Source: Hyaloscypha bicolor E (taxonomy: Eukaryota; Ascomycota; Leotiomycetes; Helotiales; Hyaloscyphaceae). Taken from it: a DNA stretch of 64,000 nt. A program made the translations under genes and the position numbers. Of this stretch, positions 11,271 to 22,839 are shown in pieces. The notes beneath the pieces are model-generated. The model saw nothing but the letters and a program-made list of their open reading frames with translations. It had not been told where the DNA came from and did not search any database. The stretch covers positions 496,001 to 560,000 of the forward strand of contig NW_020194594.1 of the NCBI RefSeq assembly GCF_002865645.1, given 5' to 3'. Position 1 is the first letter of the stretch. Each line of letters opens with the position of its first letter.

Positions 11271-12109
11271 TTACTGCTGTTGCTGTTGTGCTCCTTGTGT
11301 CTTTCTGCAGTGCTTGGCATGTCGTCGGCAATTATCTTTTCGTGGGAAGCTTTTATTGCATTGAGGATTTGGACACCAGTGGTGGTTGGCTTTATCGGGC
11401 TTAACATGCGTGATCTGGTGTCTCCCGAGGTCCTTCCTGAGGGCGCAGACGTGCTGGCAGCCGGGCCATTGGCACTGGTGCCTCCTCGGTCGAATGCGCC
11501 TTGCATTGCTTCGGATGCAGACAGAATTTCCGCTAGAAGGAGTACCATCCGGGGACGGCGCAGCGAGTTCTGGAAGCAGATTATTGAGCACGGCAGGACT
11601 TGAAGTTACAGTGCTTAAAGACGATGTTGGCTCTGAGAGAAGAGCATAGGAGTTCTGAGCTGCAGACGTGTCGTCGTCTGTGGCTGCCGAGGATACGAAT
11701 TATGCAAAGGCACTTGCCGAAAATAGTCTTGCGGGGGTGAGGAGGTAGGTGGTGGACGAGTACTCGCGCGCGGCGGTTGCTGCTGGCCGTCACCAAAGCC
11801 AGTGCCGAGTGTATTCGAGAGGTCCAGAAGTCTGGGATCGATTGTTGCCTGAGTTAGGTTTTCGGATAACTCGGGTGAGGGAGGTTGGGAGCTGAGAGAA
11901 AGTTCGAAATCGAAGGAGTGTGGGGTAGGGTTTAATGAATCAGAATCTCCGTCTGCGTTGGCAAATTGCCAGGTTGAAGTATCAGATCGAGCTTGGTCGC
12001 TTAAAGCAGGATCGACACAGGGATACAGAGGAGGTTGTACTAATTCATTGTGGTGGTCGGATTGGTTGCCGTGGATCTCAATGCCACGATGGTCGATGTT
12101 GTTGTGCAA
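11271..12109 (-). CDS. C2H2 zinc-finger transcription factor
   Basis: The N-terminal segment (12109 to about 11720) is rich in Ser, Pro, Asn and Gln, as in activation regions. A later segment in another frame (about 11660-11271) encodes two adjacent fingers: C-x4-C-x12-H-x3-H starting CQWPGC, and a second C-x4-C-x12-H finger starting CPNPQC and ending HAKHC, followed by a short Gln run and TAA at 11271. A 59-nt intron (donor GTGCCT after YFRQ, acceptor CTCAG) would join the two frames but the donor is weak. No ATG is present at the 5' end of the first segment, so an upstream exon is missing from this model. Likely a nuclear DNA-binding regulator. See the neighbouring entry for the apparent frame break. 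Confidence 0.5.
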
Positions 12110-13988
12110 GAAGTACAGGCAACTGACGTCTTGACCGATTGAGCCTGGTCACGCAGGCTTCCCGCCGCCGTAACGGCGGGTCCTGCGACTTGAACAGAGG
12201 TTGCTGGCCTCTTGACAACTTGCCAAGCGACTGCCCGGAAGGGCAGTGCTGCGATTGATGGACGCGGTTGAGATTCTTTGGGAGGACAAGAAGAAAAAGA
12301 GAGAGAAAGGGAAAGAACGTTCAAGAGATAAACCATTCCCTTTGTGAGGCCGCAATGCGGCCTCCATACTTGCCCGCCAATTGGAGCTGTGTTATGCGTG
12401 AGGCTGTCGAAGCAGATCCGTCCGTGGAGGCCTCATTTCCAAGCGCGGGGCATTAGATCACCGAGACCAGTGGATTAAACCGCTTCTGTCGCACGTGACT
12501 ATTCCATCACGTGCACTTGCTCACTTCTTGAGACATCGAAATGCGGGAGGTCTCGGATGACTCTCTCTCGCAGATTGTTGAATCAACCTGTTTGTTGTGA
12601 GACTCTGTTTTATAGGTTATTGGAATAGGTCGCGAGATACTCCGTACCCTAGTGTAATGTCGCCTTGGGTGGCTGAGGCGACTGCTGCTGTTGATACAAG
12701 ACACACAGTTTTTAAAACCGTCTATTTCGCTAAGCGATGTCCATAAATTTCATCCCCTCGTCTTTGAAAAATCCTTATAAAACTTCCTACAATCTTCAAG
12801 CCACTAAACACTAAGGAAAGATACTTGAGCTTCTTTTCTTTTGCCTAGAGCTTAGTTTAAAGTATTTGGATGTGGTCGCGTTGCGATGCGCAATTTTTAA
12901 AATTGTGAGATTTTGGTGTACCTCACCCCACTAAAAATAGACGATGTTCAAAAACTTTGCGCCTTTGTGCGATCTACGATTCGCAGAGGCCGCCCTGCAG
13001 GCCACCTGGGCTGGCGGCTACCTCATTCAACCAGCTCATGATCTTCGTAGCGAGCTCGCTGATCTATTTATGTTCTTTTGTTTTATTGAATGAGAAATGT
13101 CTACCTCTCGTAGCTATACAACTGTGGAAGCAAATTTCCCGAAGGGGACTTCAGGCTAAATGCGAGAAGCCAAACCTTACAAGAATTGAGTTTTCAAGTG
13201 TGAATATCAGAAAGGCCAGACCAACCCTGTTAGAAACAGACCGCGTCACTTAGCACTTACCCACAACCGCTCTTGATATGTTTTGGTAGTTGTGGTGCCA
13301 TCTTGCGACTGCGATGTACGAGAAGTTCCGGGATATTGAGGCGGCGGGGTTTGCGAGGGGGTAGACTTGACGACACGGCCAATTTTGAAAGTGATACTTA
13401 TAGATCAATTTTCAAAGCCTGGGCAGAATACTGTTGCCGGGCGCCGAGAGGGCGCACATTAAATTATTAAGCTCTGCATGTATTCCAACTTAAACTCCAA
13501 ATAATTCCAAATGAATTGCCAGAAATCCAATTTCACTTTCGACTAAAGCAGAATATTCTCTTGATTTTTAAACAACCTCCTCAATCACTCAATTTTAATC
13601 GGGAACCTAGATTTGTCTGTGCAGATTTCCTCACGTCCCTCTTCGTTGTTGGAGCTATGCAATACTAACACAGCCGATGAGGAGATAGCGGGACTTGAGA
13701 GGAGAAGGATGAAGGTCTCACGAGAGTAGAAAATTTTTGGCATGTTCAAAGTAGGGTTGTATATGAGCAGGGAAATAGTGGTTATAATCTCAAAGTTCAA
13801 AGAAATACACATTTAGTCAGTCGTAAGGGATGGAAGCACGTAATGTGCCTCAATTTCGTGAAAGCACGATTCCTTTGTGGGAGAGACTTTGGAGAATATC
13901 AAATCCCATTGTATTTAATATTTGTCAGAATCATCTACTCTTAACAATTCTAGTTTCAGACATGTTAGATTCACAAGATACAGCACAC
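12110..13988. other. intergenic; possible small inverted-repeat element
   Basis: May include the missing first exon of the C2H2 gene (around 12150-12340). Between about 12704 and 12965 a loosely matching inverted pair (AGTTTTTAAAACCGTCTATTT versus its complement near 12940) suggests an old fold-back element. No other gene seen. Confidence 0.35.
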
Positions 13989-14602
13989 TCAGTTCGTGGT
14001 ACATCCATTTGCTGCCTTTGATTCAAGCATTAGCAAAGTACAATGAAATAGAATTGAAAACCCACATCCTTAGCATTCTGCTGATTTTGTTTGATTCCAC
14101 CTGAGAACATTGTCTGCAAATTTGAGAGATTCGGATTATCTATATCAGGCGTTCCCGTTAATCCTTGAGCCAGCTTTAGCTCTCCCTTCTGTGCCGTGGC
14201 AACCTGTTTGTATCAGCAAGATGCGCTCTTATATAGGAAGAAAGGTTGTCTCACTGTGGCAAGTCCTGCAATTGCAGCATTCCCCGATGGGGCAATCTTT
14301 TGATTGTTTTGACGGATCGTGATTCCCTGGTTTACAATTGTGACAAGCTTGGATTTGGCGGTTTGGAAATTGCCATCGTCAGTGGTATTTGCGGAGAGGA
14401 TTTTCTGTATGATAGTGGTTTGAGATTGCTCATTCTTTTGGACGGCAATGTTGTCGTTGATGCCTGATACTAGATTTTTGACTGCGGTCGAGCATGCGCC
14501 TCGTAGCATGAGAGTTGGATCAAGAGGGGCAACGGGAACTGCGGTGCATATCGTGGAAAGAGTGATGAGGTGGAGAAAAATTGTTGAACTTGTAGTAAGC
14601 AT
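13989..14602 (-). CDS. small secreted protein
   Basis: Three exons: 14602-14255, 14203-14066, 14015-13989, with GTGAGA and GTGGGT donors and CAG/AAG acceptors; the joined frame is exactly 170 residues. The only in-frame ATG with a good leader is at 14602. Residues 1 to about 20 form a signal peptide (MLTTSSTIFLHLITLSTICTA). The mature chain is rich in Asn, Gln, Thr and Ala and predicted helical, with one Cys near its start (GACSTAV) and one in the last six residues (NGCTTN), a likely end-to-end disulfide. The tiny 27-nt last exon supplies the second Cys, supporting the model. No enzyme motif; an extracellular or effector-like role is inference. Confidence 0.66.
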
Positions 14603-16552
14603 TTTGAGATGATGAAGAGAGGCTTCGTTGGCTGATACGACCAATGGCAGGAAACTGGCGATAGGAGTGCTGAGCTCCAGACAGGAAAAAAGTTGTGTTC
14701 TTTATGTTTTCGAGCTGGCACGAGTAACAAACAAGAAGGTGCGAAGAACCTCGTAACTTTCGCGCTCGGTTTGCATATTGCGAGAAACAAATATCCGAAG
14801 AAACAAGATGATTAGCATATTTGTGGTACGCCCGGTGGTATCTTACTCATATTTCATCTCTAACTTTAATCAAAGGATAATAATTGGCTCAGAAGTTCAT
14901 TCCAGTTCGGCAGTTGGTTTATTCAGGACAGCTCGAATGCCTGAAGAGCAATGAAATGATCTCATGGCAAGCTCATAGTTGCACGCACGGCCATTCTCGA
15001 CTGAAACGAAACAGCGAGCGGTTTGAAGCCTCGAGAAGATAGAGTTTGGTATTGCGTCCTGGAACGAACTGGAACCCGACAAGCTCGCGTGTTTCACGAA
15101 GGACAGGGACCTTATACTTCAAAATTACCAGAATAACTTAAATTTTCCTGGATTACGCTCTTCAAACCAGTTGTACGGCTAAGACAAATACCCTCGTAAG
15201 CGAATTTCTTCAGAAAGGAATAGATTCAGATGTGTGTAATTAACGGGAACAGAAGCTGCGGTTTTGATGTTGGAGAAAGCATAGGATGTGTTTCAAGGTT
15301 TAAGTTCTACCCACATGATGCAAACTTTAAATCCCGAGTGCTTAGCTGTAAATGAAGAGCGAAGTCCCCCACCCAAACAAAACACTTGTTACTTTCAGCT
15401 CGGACATGATTGATATGACTTCAAAACTTTGTTAAGTTAGTAAAGAAATGAGATCCGAATACCGACTCTGAACGAGTAAACAGCGGCCCAAAGGAGGAGT
15501 ACATCAATTAGAGTGATTTTGATGCCTGTCACGAGCCAAGATATTGTTTGAAAACCAAGTTTCCGAAACAGAAGGATAGTTCCTGCCTCAGCTTGCTAAC
15601 CTTCTAAACAAAGTATAGAGTACCCTGGGAAAATATATAATAACAATGACAATTTCATAGAACCTTGGTCGTAGAATAGCTAGAGACAATGAAATCCTGA
15701 CTGGGAAGCGAAACACATAATTGGCTTTGATATAAGGTTACGTGGTGGGTGCGGTATAACTAATTAATCATTTTTTGTCGCCTCTGCCCTGTAATTAACG
15801 CGGAAAGTATGTGCCTCTCGGAAGTCAATTCTTGACTCTAACCGGCTTGAGTTGATAGACGTTAACGCGTAACGTTTCGCTCCTCATTTCTATGAAATTT
15901 TTGCATTACTCATCTACTAACAGTGTGTCAAATAAATAGATTAGGTTAGAATACCAGCTAGTAATCTAATCTATTTAAGCTAATTATAAATATTTATAAA
16001 TATTCGAAATATTCGAAATATTTTAATTACTTTTTTAATATACTTTCTCTTAAAAGTAATTCTATAATTAATACTATTTATAAATAAAGGTCTTTAATTT
16101 TTATTATATTTTAGTATTTCTAAATATATTTATATATATATATTTGAGTATTCTTTATTTATTTAATTTTTAAGAAGATATCTCGATTTATTACTTATTT
16201 TATAAATATAAATAAAGCAACTTTATTAAAGTAATATTATAATTCTAATCTCTTAATTAAATATAATATAATTACTTTATTTAGCCTAGCTCTATATATA
16301 TATTCTAGAGCTTCTATATCTTACTTTAAGTTCCTTTCTAGCTGGCAGGCTTAGTAATAATTACTAAGTAATTAATTAGTAATTGATTCTATATATAATT
16401 AAATACTATTAAATCGCATTAATTAGTAATCAATTACTAAATAATTATTACCCTATATCAAGCACTAAATTTTTAGTACCTATAGCCTATAATTTAGCGA
16501 CTGTAGCCCTAAAATTTAGTAATAAGTAGCCTATAATTATAGGGCTTCCTTT
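14603..16552. other. gene-free, grading into AT-rich island
   Basis: To about 15,700 ordinary composition without a gene. From about 15,890 the sequence becomes strongly AT-rich, with TA-rich runs typical of RIP-mutated repeats. An inverted repeat around 15,937-15,980 (AATAGATTAGGTTA ... TAATCTAATCTATT) has a close relative near 59,165. Bases 16,545-16,552 (CTTCCTTT) are the left target duplication of the hAT element. Confidence 0.5.
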
Positions 16553-19500
16553 CAGGGTGGGTAATAAGCCAGCCGGCTTATTAGCTAGCTTATTAGCTAG
16601 CTTATTAAGCCATTTAGCCGGACCATTTTTATTATATCAGTCAGTCAGCTGAAAATATACTAGCTTATAAGCGGCTGATTAGCTGAGGCTTACTAATATC
16701 GCGATTTTTGGGTCCCCTTAAAAATGCCAAAATGGGTATTTTTGGGGGGGTATAGCGGGTTAATTATGTAATAATCGCCTTAATAATTAGGCGCGATGGA
16801 CTGAAAATCTCTTTATTATTTTGTACGCCTCGCACTTGATTCCTTAATTATCGTCAAAATGGACTCCGCACCCGCCCCCATTAGTCAAGCTTCTCGTGAT
16901 CCATTAATTGGTCCTTCTGAATCGTTATCAAATATTCCGAATGCCTTTGCCCAAATGATGCACGGTACGCCTACGGAGCAACGGAAGGGCATACGAGATC
17001 GGTGCAATCGACTAGTGCCAACTTATAATCGAAACTATAACCCTTATAAGCCCCCTCCCGAAGATAGACGCCCTGATTACTTTCCATATACTTCAGGAGA
17101 GCCTTTGCACGATGATCGCCCGATTATAATTGCATGGCTTCCAAGAAAACACGTTATTGCAGGTGCTAGTAAGAGGAAAAGGACTACTTGGGTCTGGCAG
17201 CTTGGATACGCTCTTACAGATACAAGTAAAAAAGATGAGCCTACTATATGGGCATGCAAGCTTTGTATGCCCTTTTTATTATTATATTATGGATATATGC
17301 TTATTAATTTTCCAGGCCACCATAATACTGAATTTTCCAAAGGCCGGGAATGGTACTATAATAGTAACTCTCTCAAAAATACCGAAAATCACCTCCTTAC
17401 CTAACACTTTCTCGATTACCAGGGAGATATATGGAGAGCATAGCATGGAAGTGATAGTATACAAGCTTTAGGCCCGGTTAATGGAGGCTATGAGCGTGCG
17501 ATACCGTTCCGTTAACAGGAATTTATAAATGCGTTCGTTAAATAGGTTATAATGGATAATATTAAGTCTCGCAAAGCAGCCTCTTCCCGACTCAAGCGTG
17601 CCTTCAAAATTGCTAATATGCAAGCTGCAAATGCTTTACCGGTTACCCATAATACGGTGGAGTCCTGGATTAACGAGATGTTTTATTATTTTGAACCAGA
17701 AATCAAAGAAGAGATTCGGATAGCAAAATCACGAATACACTATACTTTTAACGGTTAGGGATCAAAGCATGAGAAAATTAGTATTATTAGCGTTATTATA
17801 CACATGGTCAACTGCAAAGGAGAGAATGTAATACGCCTAATTGGGCTACCAGAGCTCCCTAATTATAGGAAACGTGGTGTTAGTAAGTTTAATTTTTTTT
17901 TGCTATATTTATGCCACTGTAAATAGAATTTTATATGGTAGTGTTAATAATTTACGAAAGCGGTATAGCGCTATTCGGGCGTTCCCGAGCGATTCTAGCC
18001 AATAGGAGCGCTTTGGCCGGACCTTAATTTACTTCCGAGATTACATGACTAACCCCCTCTATTAGATCAAGCTATAGTAATCCTACTATTACTTTAACGT
18101 TTTGGTATTAATAAAGATAATTTGGGCTATTTTGTACTTGATAATGCCTCTAATAATAATATGATACTGCAAGAGCTCGGCAAACAAATGGAATTTGATC
18201 CAATTCAGAAAAGACTACGCTATATGGGACATATCCTTAACCTTATTACAGAGGCTTATTTATTTGGGCAAGACGAGTCAAGTTGGAAAGAGAATTTTAC
18301 TAAAGCAGGAGCAAAAGAGCGTCGAGAGCTTTGGAGATAGCAAGGAGAGCTAGGGAAGCTATATAACTTGGTTACACACGTTATGGGATCAGGGAAGCGA
18401 TTAGACGTCTTTACCAAGTTGCAAATCGATTCTAATATTAGTATTGCTTTAGGCAAGTAATAGAAGCTTGTTCTGGATAGGGGGATACGTTGGAATTCGA
18501 TATACTTAATAATTAGGCAAGCCCTTAAACTAAAAGAGGCCCTAAATATCTATGCTAACGATTTGAGAGATTCCGACGATTTTGATGATCAAGAGATCTT
18601 TCAAGAGGACTATATTACTACCGCTAAATAGAGAGCCCTGGAGATTATTAAAAACTAGCTTGAACCGCTTTTCCGATTAACTAAGGACCTTGAAGGTAAC
18701 CACGATTTAAAAGACGGAGCACGAAAGGCATTACATAGTGCTTTATGGGAAGTGCTCCCTGTCTTTGAGTTCCTTCTTAGTTATTTTGAGAAGCTTGAAA
18801 AGAAGGCAAAAGCTAGAGATTTTAATGAATATCCTGGTATTCAAAGCTCAATTACTTTAGCTTGGAATACTATAATGTCTTGGTATAAGAAGACCGATAA
18901 CTCTCTTGTATGGACAGCTTCAATGGTCCTATACCCTCGATTTAAGTTTACTTGGTTTGAGTAATACTGGACGTTACCTGGGGAAGCACGTACTCTTAGT
19001 TTAATGAAGACGAAGATACGTAAGCTTTGGGAGAAAGAGTATAGGGAGGATAACGGAATAGGTCGTACTAATTATTTCCCGGAGCCTGAAAGACAAGTGT
19101 CTTATCTAGAGGATATACTAAATCAGATGGCGCCTTCAAATTTATTATGTCCTGAAAGGCCTACACGCTCAAGAGATAAGCTTTCCTTATATTTAGCTAA
19201 ACCTCCAACTAATCTTTTGGGCATTGCGGAGTATTGGAAAGCACGAGAGTCTGAATGGCCTTATCTTACTAGAATGGCATATGATTTTCTTAGTATTCCC
19301 GCTATGAGCTCTAAGTGCGAGCGGGTATTTTCCTCCTGTGCAAAGATAACTTCTCCTGAGAGTTCTAGACTATCAGGTAAGAGCTTATGGCATCACGAAT
19401 GCTTAAAGAACTGGTAGAGGAGAGGGGCAATTCAGATGGAAACGTTTGGGGATACTATTACTCTAAACCTGAAGTAATATAAATTTTATAAAAATATATC

Positions 19501-19625
19501 TTCAACTGATCAGCTACTGATCAGCTAAATCAGCTAAGCCAATCAGCTGACCCCCATTATATAAGCCAATCAGCTAGCAAAATACCTTAGCTGATGACTG
19601 ACTGACTGGCTTATTACCCACCCTG
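16553..19625 (+). mobile_element. hAT-superfamily DNA transposon, degraded
   Basis: A 3,073-bp element bounded by a perfect 20-bp terminal inverted repeat, CAGGGTGGGTAATAAGCCAG (16553-16572 and complement at 19606-19625). It is flanked by a perfect 8-bp duplication CTTCCTTT (16545-16552 and 19626-19633), the hallmark of hAT insertion. Subterminal regions repeat TAGCTTATTAGC and GACTGACTGACT motifs on both sides, as expected for transposase binding. The internal transposase reading frame is broken (next entry). The intact ends and duplication mean the insertion site is well preserved although the gene is dead. Confidence 0.92.
16859..19417 (+). pseudogene. hAT transposase relic with BED finger and C-terminal dimerisation domain
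   Basis: Fragments in order: 16859-17270 begins at an ATG and contains a BED-type zinc finger start (TWVWQLGY ... WACKLC); 17552-17758; 18122-18340 with GHILNL-type RNase H-fold sequence; 18752-18964; and 19004-19417 ending with the hAT dimerisation signature (YWKARESEWPYL ... AYDFLSIPAMSSKCERVFSS). Between and inside the fragments the frame is broken by stops, mostly TAG where Trp or Gln is expected (for example after LW and before QGEL at about 18340), and by frame shifts. This fits C-to-T mutation on either strand (RIP) plus indels. Not functional. Confidence 0.88.
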
Positions 19626-19639
19626 CTTCCTTTTCCTTG

Positions 19640-20245
19640 CAACTTATAAGCATTAAAGCTTACTTTCCACTTATTTCCTAAGGAGCTATTTCCTAAAGAG
19701 CTCTCTCCCAGAAAGCTCTTTGCGCATTATAGTGAGCTGTTTCCCAGAGAGCTTTTTGCGTATTGCAATGGCTATTTCCCAGAAAGCTCTTTCTAATTAC
19801 AGGAAACTATCTCGCAGTAAGCTATCTCCCAAGAAGCTTTTTCCTAGGAAGCTCTTTATATATCGCAGTGAGCTGTCTCGCAATGAGCTGTCCTCCAAGG
19901 AGCTCTCTCCCAGAAAGCTCTTTATGTATTACAGGGAACCGTCTTGCAGTAACCTATCCCCCAAGAAGCTCTCCCCTAGAGAGCTCTTTGGGAAATAGCT
20001 TCCTGGAAGAGAGTGCCCCAGAAGACAGCTTACTGCAATACGTAAAGAGCTTCCTGGAAGAGAGTTCTCTGAGAAATAGCCATTATAATACGCAAAGAGC
20101 TCCCTAGAGAAGAGCCCCTTGAGAGACAGCTCATTGCAATATATAAAGAGCTTCCTGGAGAGAACTTCCTAGAAATAGCTTACTAGAAATAATTTACTAA
20201 GAATAGCTTCTATAATATATAAAGAGCTTCCTAGAGGGGGGCTTC
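19640..20245. repeat. tandem ~65-bp units arranged head-to-head
   Basis: From about 19,670 to 19,985 imperfect units of 63-66 bp repeat the pattern AAGCTCTTTATATATCGCAG TGAGCTGTCTCCCA. From about 19,990 to 20,240 the same unit appears in the opposite orientation (CTTCCTGG ... ATATATAAAGAGCTTCC). The turn-point is near 19,970-19,990 (AGCTCTCCCCTAGAGAGCT). It lies outside the hAT target duplication. A plus frame runs through the left arm but its product is only the repeat (RKLFIYRSELSRNELSS-type), so I do not call a gene. Confidence 0.6.
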
Positions 20246-21241
20246 CTTTTAAGTAATAATAAAGGCTTAGAGAGAAGGGAGAGGGGTAGTAATATGCAAG
20301 TATAGCGATTTTTATTAAAGTAAATTATATAACTTTGAGGGAAAATGGGGCCTTAAGTACTAAAAGAAAAGTGGGATTCTAAATATTTTCCTTAAATATA
20401 TAAATAAAAGAGAGCCTTACCTTTATTATATATAGTATAATGCTTTACTAAACTTCTTAACTGTCTAGAATTAGAAAAGGGGATATATATACAGGGATTT
20501 ACTTGTTTATAATTAATTATTAATCGATTTAATTAATACCTTATAATTATAGCATTAATTATAATTAATTACTAAAAACGCCAATTATTGCCAAGCCTGC
20601 TAGCTAGCTTGAATTAATTCTTTTAACTCTAATATAACTTCTGACTTTGCTCGATTTATATATATTAAGTTAATCGACTTTTAATTATATACTTTATTGA
20701 GTCTCAAATACAGGGTTTTCTCAGTTCTAGGTAAAGTATATATGAGGTTTTACTAAGCAAATATTAATTAGAGAGGACTTAAACAAAGTTAATTTAATAT
20801 TCCAGAATTTGTAGAATAATTTAGCAAGGCTGAACTTGAATATTATTCAGGTAAGGGGGCGTTAAGCCAGGCTTAGGTTTGCGTCCTCGATAAAGCACTA
20901 GAGGAAGGGAAATGCGAGTGCTTGGATGTATAAATGCTCTTGGGAACATTACAGGAAATGAAACCCCAATATTCTATAGCTTTTAGCACAATAAAAGACA
21001 ACGGAGCTCGATGGTTCAAGGACTCGTGGATAAATTGGACGAGAACCAATCATAAAAGAACTAATAGGAAATCAAAGCATATATATAGTCAAGTATTAAT
21101 TTTTGGAGTTTGAACTACGATTGCAACGAAAGCTATCTTTCTAATATTGGATTTTCTATGACTGAAGGAGAATTCACCTCCTAATACACATAAATTCTCT
21201 ATCCGATCCGGAACAAGACAACATTCACTAATCTAGCTCCC
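20246..21241. other. AT-rich gene-free region
   Basis: Mostly TA-rich to about 20,830, then more balanced sequence. No terminal repeats or coding frames recognised. Confidence 0.45.
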
Positions 21242-22284
21242 CTACTCGAGGCGTGGACGCTTCGTCAGCTGAGCGCCTCCACTGAAAGCAGAATGCCTGA
21301 TAAGCTGTTTAGTCAGTCGAGCATTCTTAACCTTCTCCCTTTTCAGATCGTTATGGAGATACTGCTTCTTGTCACTCAACTTCTTTCCATCCTACCACGC
21401 TTGTAGCTTCCGAGTTATATGATTATCCTTGTGTGTCGGACGCTTCTCGTAGTCCTTGATTTCCTCCGTTAACTCCTCAATCCTAGCATCGTTCATAGCT
21501 TCCTTCAACTCCACCTCCCTCAGTTTTGTCTCAAGATCTCTGATTTGTTCGTCGTTGGCATCCTTTTCTGCCTTGTGGGTGTTCTCAGCCTCATTAAATT
21601 AATGTCGAAGCGCGACTGCAATGGTCAGGGGGATTTGATGTTCTTCTCTAGCTTTTTTCTCTATTGGGTTCGGACAAGGGATAGCTCTGTTAATCGTATC
21701 GCTCAAGTGCTATTTCATTCTCAAGAATGAGTTCTCTCCCTCGTTGGCCGCGATGCGGTCTTCGCTCGGCTTGTATTTGCCATCTGCCAATTCTAGCCGA
21801 CCCTCTAGTTTCTCCATATCTCCCTGAAGCCCCTTGATGGCGTTGAGTGACTCCTCGTAATCATCGTACAATGGGTTCGTGGACAGATACGGTTCGCCTT
21901 CACAAATTGTTCGCTGGTCAATTGGCGAGAGCAAAGCTAAAGAAAAAGATACCCACCGAGCAGATTCCGGGTTGAGAGCTCGGCAGGGTATTGCTGAGTT
22001 CGAGGATTGGTGTTAGGGACATCCTCACGAGCGAAAACGTGAGCAGCATCGAACCTGATGGTACTGGGTCAACGAAGAAGCAACAGATCCGCGAGTTGTA
22101 CTTACTCATCAAGATCCTGCTTCTCGGTGTAGCCGAAGGCGCCTCGATGTGTGATTAGAAGGCCGGCATATTGGTCGCGTGTCGATGTGGAGATGTGGTC
22201 GTTGCTGTTGTAAGGAGTGTTTGAGGAGAAGTAAGGTTTCTTGACGATCTCGAGCTCGAAGAAATATTTTGGGGCTGTGTTCAT
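21242..22284 (-). pseudogene. coiled-coil protein gene with three in-frame stops
   Basis: Exon 1 22284-22106 starts at an ATG; donor GTAAGT, then a 26-nt exon (22054-22029), a second intron (GTGAGG ... TTTCTTTAG), and a long third exon from 21936. That exon keeps one frame down to a final TAG at 21242, but is interrupted by TAG at 21710-21712, TAA at 21599-21601 and TAG at 21392-21394. On both sides of each stop the translation is good coiled coil (for example KLREVELKEAMNDARIEELT at about 21,480). All three stops can come from Gln codons (CAG/CAA) by a single C-to-T change. The motif NPLYDDY before the coil recalls DPLYDCF in the gene at 6370-7428. Probably dead or expressed only as a short form. 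The 26-nt exon is the least certain part. Confidence 0.62.
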
Positions 22285-22839
22285 CGTTCCATAAATTCAC
22301 CAATGTCAAAAATTGGATTTGGCAAAAAGGGTGCCGCTTCGCCTTTGGGTCCTTTACTTTACTACTTTCAACCTTGACTCGCGATGCACTTTCAACAACC
22401 GTATATTTCTTCCGAGTAATTTGCCAGTTGAGAAAAGAACATATACATAGCTCATTCTACATTCCTCCGTGTATTATGGAACATTCAAACCTCTCCGTGG
22501 TCCTCATTTCGGGAAGCGCCACATTGGGGGATTGGTAGAATCACGTGATCACCCCCCTTTCTTTCCCTCGCTTAACCTTCACTCCTTCAAAGTAAAGGAA
22601 TATCCAATGTCCGACATCCGGAACTAACGTGGAAATCCAGAAAGATTGATGTGTGACGTCAGTCGTGTTTTCGCACCGATCTCTTTATCGAATCTATCCC
22701 CTTTTCGCGTTCTTCTCACACACTTGACACAATTGTCTACCCACGACCGTCTGGCAAGCCTGCTTCGGCAGCAAGCAAGTCGCAAGTCGAGCATCTCAGT
22801 ACCTCCTAAGCAGAGATTTGGCCAAGAGCAAGTCACACA
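22285..22839. other. divergent promoter region
   Basis: Lies between two coiled-coil genes transcribed away from each other. A short plus-strand frame from an ATG at 22649 could be an alternative first exon for the next gene, but it is not needed. No other content seen. Confidence 0.4.

Noticed and set aside
10634..11548. 304-codon frame taken as one gene from 11548
   Set aside because: Its first 90 codons overlap the C2H2 fingers in another frame and are not protein-like; only the part below about 11,290 looks coding.
19720..20107. Ser/Leu-rich frames in the tandem repeats
   Set aside because: The translation just mirrors the 63-66 bp repeat unit; the same array continues inverted and is non-coding.
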